A stretch of 25,395 nucleotides of DNA from a virus, in the IMG/VR virus record IMGVR_UViG_3300023061_000374, positions 1-25,395 of that record. One strand, 5' to 3'. Position numbers and translations under genes: made by a program. Of the stretch, positions 20,660 through 25,395 are shown one piece after another. The notes under the pieces are model-generated. The model ran no database searches, was not told where the DNA came from, and saw only the letters and a program-made list of their open reading frames with translations. Each line of letters opens with the position of its first letter. Positions within the stretch are counted from its first letter, which is position 1.

Positions 20660-21995
20660 AACCCAGGTACGATTAGATAAATATAAACCGCGGGACTATC
20701 AGTTACCTCTCCTTGATGCTGTATTAAATAAAGGGTATAGAAAAGTACTAGCCCTATGGTGTCGTCGTTCAGGTAAAGATTTAACAGCTTGGAATTTGAT
20801 CATACGTAAAGCAGTCATGGAGATAGGTAACTATTTCTATTGCCTGCCGACCTATAGACAATGTCGTTTGGTAATTTTTGACAGTATTACCATAGATGGC
20901 AACAAATTTATCGACTATATTCCAAAAGAACTTATTAAGGCTATTAATATACAAGAGATGAAGATCTCACTTATAAATGGTTCCATTATTCAGCTAATGG
21001 GCTCAGATACGTACGATACTTCTCTCATTGGTACAAACCCACGCATGATAGTATTTTCAGAATGGTCTCTTTCAGATGAACGCGCATATCAGTTTGTGCG
21101 GCCTATCATGAATGCAAATAATGGTATAGTTGTATTCTTGAGTACACCGAGAGGGTATAATCATTTCTATACTCTCTATCAGATAGCAAGTCACTCTAAA
21201 GACTGGTTTTGTTACAAGCTTACGGTTGAAGATTGTGGGCATATTTCACTTGCTGATATTAGAAAAGAGATAGAATCATGCGAAGTTAGTGAAGATCTTG
21301 CACGCCAGGAATACTGGTGTGACTTTTCTGCTGGTGTTGAAGGTAGTTATTATGCAAAATATATTGATCGCATGCGTCTTAAGGGACAGATTACTAATGT
21401 ACCTTGGGAACCAGGTTTCGCTGTTCATACTGCTTGGGATATTGGGGTCCGTGATTCAACAACTATCATATGGTTCCAATGTATAGGGCAAACAGTCCGA
21501 ATAATTGATTGCTATGAAAAGAACAAAGAAGGTCTCGAGCATTACGTCAATGTAATCAAATCTAAGCCGTATACTATGGGTCGTCATATAGCGCCACATG
21601 ACATAGCTGTCAAAGAATGGGGTTCAGGACAAACTAGAATATCTAAGGCAAGAGAACTAGGAATCAAATTCACTTTATCGAATAACGTAAGCCTTATGGA
21701 TGGTATAGAGTCGTGCCGTTCTGTTTTCGGCAAAATATGGATTGATGAAAAAGTCTGTGCACCATTGATCAAGGCACTGGAGAATTATAGACAGGAATGG
21801 GATAGTAAACGAAAAGTCTATCATGACCGTCCGTTACATAATAGTGATAGCCATTTTGCTGATGCTTTTAGGTATCTGTGCGTTTCGTTACCAAAAATGC
21901 GTGATGGTTTATCAGCGGAAGAATTAGATAAAAGATATAAAGAAGCTATGATGCTTAATGATACAGCTAGACCATTTAAGAAAGAACCATGGTGA
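20643..21995 (+). CDS. terL: Terminase large subunit
   Basis: I chose ATG 20643 with GGAG upstream (450 residues). An ATG at 20622 is also in frame. Motifs in order: an adenine-binding-like KPRDYQLPLLDAV, Walker A LWCRRSGKD (about residue 37-45), Walker B with catalytic Glu in MIVFSEWS (about 137-144), the coupling motif FLSTPRG (about 168-174), then the RNase H-like nuclease with WDIGVRDSTT (first Asp), PHDI and HFADAFRYL (last Asp). The protein pumps DNA into the procapsid through the portal and cuts the concatemer. Its length is normal. The stop overlaps the next ATG by one base. Confidence 0.93.
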   Translation: MNLTTETQVRLDKYKPRDYQLPLLDAVLNKGYRKVLALWCRRSGKDLTAWNLIIRKAVMEIGNYFYCLPTYRQCRLVIFDSITIDGNKFIDYIPKELIKAINIQEMKISLINGSIIQLMGSDTYDTSLIGTNPRMIVFSEWSLSDERAYQFVRPIMNANNGIVVFLSTPRGYNHFYTLYQIASHSKDWFCYKLTVEDCGHISLADIRKEIESCEVSEDLARQEYWCDFSAGVEGSYYAKYIDRMRLKGQITNVPWEPGFAVHTAWDIGVRDSTTIIWFQCIGQTVRIIDCYEKNKEGLEHYVNVIKSKPYTMGRHIAPHDIAVKEWGSGQTRISKARELGIKFTLSNNVSLMDGIESCRSVFGKIWIDEKVCAPLIKALENYRQEWDSKRKVYHDRPLHNSDSHFADAFRYLCVSLPKMRDGLSAEELDKRYKEAMMLNDTARPFKKEPW

Positions 21996-22129
21996 TGGAA
22001 GATACTACTAAATTATGGCTGCTTTTGATTTTCTATATTTTTGTGTTTTCTTTGAAAGATGTTCTTAATACATACAATGAAGGGTTAAAAAAACATGAAT
22101 ATATTATCAGTAATAGAAGCAATCCTTAG
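21995..22129 (+). CDS. 44-residue single-span membrane peptide
   Basis: The ATG overlaps the terL stop (TGATGG). The product begins MEDTTKLW, then has one hydrophobic segment (LLLIFYIFVFSL), then a polar tail of 25 residues (KDVLNTYNEGLKKHEYIISNRSNP). In T7-like phages small lysis genes (holin, spanin) lie beside the terminase genes. By analogy this may be a holin-type or spanin-type protein, but it is too short to classify. The next peptide gene begins inside it in another frame. Confidence 0.5.
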   Translation: MEDTTKLWLLLIFYIFVFSLKDVLNTYNEGLKKHEYIISNRSNP

Positions 22130-22205
22130 TTTCATCTTCTTAATCATAGGAATTTTGAGTCTACTCTGCATAATTACTCTTATATATATGATCAACAATC
22201 AATAA
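22095..22205 (+). CDS. 36-residue hydrophobic peptide overlapping the previous gene
   Basis: The ATG at 22095 lies 35 bases inside the upstream ORF, in a different frame, with AAGGG about ten bases upstream. The peptide MNILSVIEAI... is almost entirely hydrophobic (about residues 4-32), ending in YMINNQ, a single transmembrane helix. Nested or overlapping tiny membrane genes are typical of phage lysis cassettes. No endolysin is visible nearby. Membrane localisation is a fair prediction; the lysis role is a guess. Confidence 0.45.
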   Translation: MNILSVIEAILSFIFLIIGILSLLCIITLIYMINNQ

Positions 22206-22280
22206 ATCATTGCGTTGAAATACCTTCTGGACTTAAGCTAATGAAGTAACGAAAAACGCTCAATTGAAAAAGGGGCAGTA

Positions 22281-24389
22281 GTGATATTTCAAGAGCTTGA
22301 TACTAAATATGTAGATTCAGGTGATCGCAATATACTTGAGTATATGAATCATTTGTACATGCAATCAATTACGATAAATCTAACCTATGCCTCTGAGGCT
22401 GATTTAGATCATAAATTTTACAGTGGCGACCAATCAGCCTTTAATTCATATTGGGCTGGTGTTCCAGGTCCTATGCGCAAAACCTTTATATTTAACAAGA
22501 TACGTAAACAAATCGATCTTGTTTCAGGTAATCAGCGAAAAAACCGCAAACAAACTGTATGTGTTCCTGTAGAGAATGCGGACCAGAAGACAGCAGATCA
22601 GTTTTCAAAGATTTTTGACTATGTACATAATAGAGAATATGTCCTCGAAACCATATCAGATACCTTTAAGGAGGCTCTCATTTCTGGCATGTCTCTTTTG
22701 CAGCTCTGGTTAGATTTTAGAAATGATCCTATATCAGGTGATATTAAAGTAGCTAAAACTGATTACAATTCATTTATAATCGACCCATTCTTTCGAAACG
22801 CTGATCTTTCTGACTGCCATTTTATATGGAAACGTTCTTATCTAACCAAGAGAGATATATTAAGTCTCATGCCTACAGCATCAGATATTATTAAAAACCT
22901 CCAAAATGACACCATGCGCGACGGAAAGTTTCAGTACCAACCAGAATCCCTCGGTTATAACATGAGCAACCTGATTGCGTATGATGAGTTCTACTATAGA
23001 GATTATAGAGAGCAACTTATTCTTGTAGATAGACAAACTGGTGAAGTACAAGAGTGGCGTGGCCAAGATGATGATCGCCTAAATCTATTTTTACAGACTT
23101 ACCCTCAAATCACTATGAAGAAAACAGAGGTTCCTACGGTTAAGCTAGCTATAGTTGCTGGAGGACAAGTTCTATTTAATTCCTACAATCCAATGGGTAT
23201 AGATAATTACCCTTTTATACCTGTAACTGCCTATTATAATCCACAAATTCCCTATTATAATTATCGCGTACAAGGAATGGTCAGAGGCCTCAGGGATGCA
23301 CAATTCTTATACAATCGCCGTAAGGCAATAGAATTGGATATTTTAGAGAGTCAGGTAAACTCTGGTTGGAAGTATAAAGAGGACTGCTTAGTCAATCCTT
23401 CAGATATATTTATGGCTGGACAGGGTAAGGGAATCGCTCTTAAGACTGAAGCACAAATGACCGATGCGGAGCAAATACAGTCTCCAATAGTACCACCAAC
23501 AACTATTCAGTTATCTGAGATGTTGGGTAAAGAAATGAATGATATATCCGGTATTAGTGAGGAATTACTCGGTACTCCTACTAATGATGTTGCTGGTTTA
23601 TTGTCCATGATTAGACAAAATGCTTCTCTTGTTACCTTACAGCCTTTATTTGATCAACTTGATAGGTCACAAAGACAACTTGGCAAACTTATGATAGACG
23701 TGATTCAAGCTAACTATACTCCTGGTAAAATAAAGAAAATACTCGGCGGTGACGAGCCTAGTCAACAGTTCTACAATAAGTCATTCGGTGTATATAACGC
23801 ACACGTTGAAGAGGCTGTACTTACTCAAACTCAAAAACAGTTACAATTTGCACAGTTGATCCAGTTAAGAGAGATGGGTGTTGCTGTACCAGATAACGTC
23901 CTATTAGACTCATGTCTATTGCAGAACAAAGAAGAACTTATAAAATCTATCCAACAGTCGCAACAACAAAAACAAGAAATGGAACAAAGACAAGCAGAGT
24001 TGCAGATGATGCAATTACAATCTCAGATCAAACTTAATGAATCTCAGGCTACAGCGAACGAAGGTCTTGGTATCGAACGCCTATCTAGAGTACAAGAAAA
24101 TGAAGCACTTGCTCAAGAACGTCGCGCTCAGGCAGTTAAAGATGAAGATTCTGCTCTTTTAGATCTCGTTAAAGCAATGAAAGAGATTGATGGAATAGAT
24201 TTAAGCCATATGAAACAACTTTTAGAGATGCATAACCTCGTTAAAGCGCAAGAACAGGATAATGCTAACGGTGATTCTGATGTTACAGTTAAACCAGGAA
24301 GGGCTGTGAATGATCGAAAAACTGCAGAAGTTAATAGTAATAATAGAGATAATCAAGAAGCTGCCGGAGGAGGAAATAATCTTACTTAA
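22281..24389 (+). CDS. Portal protein, P22-like
   Basis: The 702-residue protein starts at GTG 22281 with AAAGGGG five bases upstream. The opening with an acidic helix and ..HKFYSGDQSAFNSYW.. is typical, followed by FNKIRKQIDLVSGNQRKNRKQTVCVPV. This 'hinge and RKN' region, an ISDTFKEALISGMSLLQLWLDF stretch, DYNSFIIDPFFRNADLSDC, and FLYNRRKAIELDILESQVN are hallmarks of large podovirus portals of the P22/gp1 class. The last 170 residues are a Gln-rich coiled coil, corresponding to the P22 barrel. Twelve subunits form the DNA entry channel to which TerL docks. A small ORF overlaps its end in another frame. Confidence 0.85.
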   Translation: MIFQELDTKYVDSGDRNILEYMNHLYMQSITINLTYASEADLDHKFYSGDQSAFNSYWAGVPGPMRKTFIFNKIRKQIDLVSGNQRKNRKQTVCVPVENADQKTADQFSKIFDYVHNREYVLETISDTFKEALISGMSLLQLWLDFRNDPISGDIKVAKTDYNSFIIDPFFRNADLSDCHFIWKRSYLTKRDILSLMPTASDIIKNLQNDTMRDGKFQYQPESLGYNMSNLIAYDEFYYRDYREQLILVDRQTGEVQEWRGQDDDRLNLFLQTYPQITMKKTEVPTVKLAIVAGGQVLFNSYNPMGIDNYPFIPVTAYYNPQIPYYNYRVQGMVRGLRDAQFLYNRRKAIELDILESQVNSGWKYKEDCLVNPSDIFMAGQGKGIALKTEAQMTDAEQIQSPIVPPTTIQLSEMLGKEMNDISGISEELLGTPTNDVAGLLSMIRQNASLVTLQPLFDQLDRSQRQLGKLMIDVIQANYTPGKIKKILGGDEPSQQFYNKSFGVYNAHVEEAVLTQTQKQLQFAQLIQLREMGVAVPDNVLLDSCLLQNKEELIKSIQQSQQQKQEMEQRQAELQMMQLQSQIKLNESQATANEGLGIERLSRVQENEALAQERRAQAVKDEDSALLDLVKAMKEIDGIDLSHMKQLLEMHNLVKAQEQDNANGDSDVTVKPGRAVNDRKTAEVNSNNRDNQEAAGGGNNLT

Positions 24390-24432
24390 AGATTATTTAG
24401 AAGCATATATCGAGACCTTTTCTGAGGAATAA
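24310..24432 (+). CDS. 40-residue helical protein overlapping the portal end
   Basis: The ATG at 24310 is out of frame with the portal, 80 bases before the portal stop. AGGAAGGG sits about six bases upstream, a strong ribosome site. The product is MIEKLQKLIVIIEIIKKLP followed by EEEIILLKDYLEAYIETFSEE, a clear amphipathic helix-turn-helix hairpin. It continues 43 bases past the portal stop and ends just before the next gene's ribosome site. A coiled-coil assembly factor is possible. No family is recognised. Confidence 0.5.
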   Translation: MIEKLQKLIVIIEIIKKLPEEEIILLKDYLEAYIETFSEE

Positions 24433-24442
24433 AAGGAATAAT

Positions 24443-24670
24443 TTGAATAAGAAAATTAAGGATATTGGTGACGAACTTGGTGTTAACTGGAAACAGATCA
24501 ACCCTAAACAGTTCGAAATGGGGATGAAAGTTGAATTAGAACATGGAACTAAAAATCCTAAGACTAATATAACTAATGATGATCCAATTAAGACTGCAAA
24601 GATCGCTCTATCTCACTTATATGAGAAAAATAATTATTATAGTGAGCTAAAAAAAGTTGAGTCAAAGTGA
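24443..24670 (+). CDS. DUF5661-like small protein
   Basis: The 75-residue protein starts at TTG 24443 with AAAGGA upstream. It reads MNKKIKDIGDELGVNWKQIN, then QFEMGMKVELEHG, NITNDDPIKTAKIALSHL and NNYYSELKKVE. This agrees with the DUF5661 pattern I recall (Gm-vElEHG, T-DDP, kIAlaHL-E-pdYY-rL). Family function is unknown. It appears in phages and bacteria. It is co-directional with the portal. Confidence 0.65.
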   Translation: MNKKIKDIGDELGVNWKQINPKQFEMGMKVELEHGTKNPKTNITNDDPIKTAKIALSHLYEKNNYYSELKKVESK

Positions 24671-24744
24671 CTAAAATAACCCCTCTGTTGTAGATGGGAT
24701 AACCATTGTCGATACTATATCGGCAGTTCACAGAAAGGCCAAAT

Positions 24745-24954
24745 ATGGCAAAAAGATACCATGAATCAGCAGCTATGATTACAGAAAATCCTAGCGCAAT
24801 GTCCTTCATGCCTGAAAACACTGTTATTAAAAAGTATCAACCAAACGAGTACAACATGCCTTGTGAGTATGATGATACTATTGTTGGTATTGATTCTCAG
24901 AAAAATGGTGATGGGGCAATGATCCGTCGTGCTACTAAACCACGTAAGGCATAA
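24745..24954 (+). CDS. Small conserved-type phage protein near the portal
   Basis: I chose ATG 24745 with AAAGG upstream, giving 69 residues. An ATG further upstream (24706) lacks a ribosome site. It begins MAKRYHESAAMITENPSAMSF and continues with a Pro/Tyr-rich middle and a final IVGIDSQKNGDGAMIRRATKP. I recall similar short proteins (K-R-Y/M-Y/H-E-S...D-S-Q...) next to portal and coat genes of podoviruses, from memory only. A head-assembly role is likely by position. Confidence 0.6.
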   Translation: MAKRYHESAAMITENPSAMSFMPENTVIKKYQPNEYNMPCEYDDTIVGIDSQKNGDGAMIRRATKPRKA

Positions 24955-24955
24955 T

Positions 24956-25093
24956 ATGGCGGTAATGGTTCGCGATCCTAAGATGCAGAAGATTCTCAAT
25001 AAGATCATAGGCAAACCTGCTAACATGATAAAAGCTAAACGCTATAAGAAATCTTCCATTATACTGAACGATGATAATAGCCAGAACCGTTGA
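24956..25093 (+). CDS. 45-residue basic protein, function unknown
   Basis: The ATG lies two bases after the previous stop. The product is basic (MAVMVRDPKMQKILNKIIGKPANM, then IKAKRYKKSS) with an acidic-polar end (DDNSQNR). The ribosome site overlaps the previous gene's end (GTAAGG). No family is recognised. Coding character and tight packing favour a real gene. Confidence 0.5.
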   Translation: MAVMVRDPKMQKILNKIIGKPANMIKAKRYKKSSIILNDDNSQNR

Positions 25094-25096
25094 TTA

Positions 25097-25124
25097 ATTG
25101 GGCTCTGTTTAATCAGGGCCCAAT
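25097..25124 (+). terminator. Hairpin between two tiny genes
   Basis: An 11-bp stem (ATTGGGCTCTG with CAGGGCCCAAT, one G-U pair) encloses a 6-base loop. It is followed by ATTTAAAGGAG rather than a long U-run. It could be a weak terminator or a 5' stabilising structure for the next message. Confidence 0.5.
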
Positions 25125-25140
25125 ATTTAAAGGAGAAAAT

Positions 25141-25239
25141 ATGAAAATGAAACTTAAGAAACCTAAACTTAAAAAAGAATTTTTAAATTCTGTCAAAGAA
25201 GATAAAAAAGGATCTAAACCTTGTAAGAACAAGAAATAA
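25141..25239 (+). CDS. 32-residue lysine-rich peptide with strong ribosome site
   Basis: AAAGGAG at 25129-25135 is five bases from the ATG. The product is MKMKLKKPKLKKEFLNSVKE followed by DKKGSKPCKNKK, with about 14 Lys. It might bind nucleic acid or a scaffold partner. Hairpins lie on both sides (25097-25124, 25260-25281), making it look like a separately expressed unit. Confidence 0.5.
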   Translation: MKMKLKKPKLKKEFLNSVKEDKKGSKPCKNKK

Positions 25240-25259
25240 TTTCCCCTCCTTATTTATTC

Positions 25260-25281
25260 CCCAGTTTTAAAAAAAACTGGG
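25260..25281 (+). terminator. Stem-loop after the Lys-rich peptide
   Basis: CCCAGTTTT and AAAACTGGG pair perfectly around four A, 20 bases after the stop. The trailing sequence (ACTTACTTTAG) is only partly U-rich. It probably ends the upstream transcript. Confidence 0.6.
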
Positions 25282-25345
25282 ACTTACTTTAGAATTAAAT
25301 TCGTGTATATGATGGTAGTGATATTTTAAAAAAAGGGATATCACG

Positions 25346-25395
25346 ATGGAAAAAAGAGAGAGAAGTAACATCATTGTATCCGATCTTCGTAATGC
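25346..25395 (+). CDS. Start of a further gene (partial)
   Basis: An ATG with AAAGGG upstream opens a frame (MEKRERSNIIVSDLRN) that runs to the window end. By position after the portal it could be a scaffold or coat gene, but 16 residues are too few to judge. Confidence 0.5.
   Translation, partial: MEKRERSNIIVSDLRN

Noticed and set aside
24374-24398. 10-bp A/T-rich inverted repeat at the portal stop as an intrinsic terminator
   Set aside because: It is almost pure A/T, weak as RNA, lacks a U-run, and is inside the overlapping 40-codon ORF, so it is probably a coding coincidence.
1-25395. CRISPR arrays, transposases or insertion sequences
   Set aside because: No regularly spaced identical repeats with unique spacers and no transposase-like product were found. 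The direct repeats seen are tandem coding repeats or a two-copy leader.

Overview
This window is a segment of an AT-rich, double-stranded DNA tailed bacteriophage, most likely short-tailed (podovirus-like), infecting a Gram-negative host that I cannot name. The evidence is a P22-type portal of about 700 residues, a large terminase with ATPase and nuclease motifs, a probable small terminase, glycine-rich and glutamine-rich proteins resembling ejection proteins, a long run of tail-fibre and adhesin genes, and a recombination set (two ERF-like annealing proteins, an SSB, a RusA resolvase). I see no integrase, tail tube, tape measure or sheath, and no tRNA. Genes are tightly packed, with many TAATG or ATGA junctions. 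TGA serves as a normal stop in several genes, so the code is the standard bacterial one.

Layout. (1) 1-2962, plus strand: the tail end of an upstream gene and two probable virion/ejection proteins. (2) 2963-3471: a divergent control region with a small ribbon-helix-helix (RHH) repressor gene on the minus strand and three tandem 9-bp repeats. (3) 3472-13969, plus strand: a small membrane or lipoprotein-like protein, a 67-residue protein, three small paralogues, and then nine consecutive adhesin or tail-fibre genes. The adhesins are built by shuffling a few modules: pectin-lyase-like beta-helix, YadA-like beta-roll, C1q-like jelly roll, and a shared C-terminal domain of about 105 residues. The last of the nine is split by a stop codon and a -1 frame change. 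A bidirectional terminator closes the operon. (4) 14070-16551, minus strand: an early recombination operon (a small RHH regulator, ERF-like protein, SSB, second ERF-like protein, two unknowns). It is driven from a near-consensus promoter whose spacer holds a perfect palindrome. (5) 16552-17773: a hairpin-rich intergenic region with an extended -10 promoter on the plus strand, one 56-codon gene, and an 85-nt duplicated leader. (6) 17774-25395, plus strand: a probable replication initiator with lambda-O-like internal repeats, RusA, TerS-like, TerL, two tiny overlapping membrane peptides, the portal, then a string of small genes including a DUF5661-like protein. The window ends inside another gene.

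As a system, the minus operon and the initiator/RusA genes would handle replication and recombination. TerS, TerL and the portal would package DNA. The left end would supply DNA ejection and a large adhesin set. The most unusual features are the adhesin array, with a common N-terminal MATNN tag on four successive genes, the duplicated structured leader in front of the initiator, two different ERF-like proteins flanking one SSB, and several tiny or overlapping membrane and coiled-coil genes.
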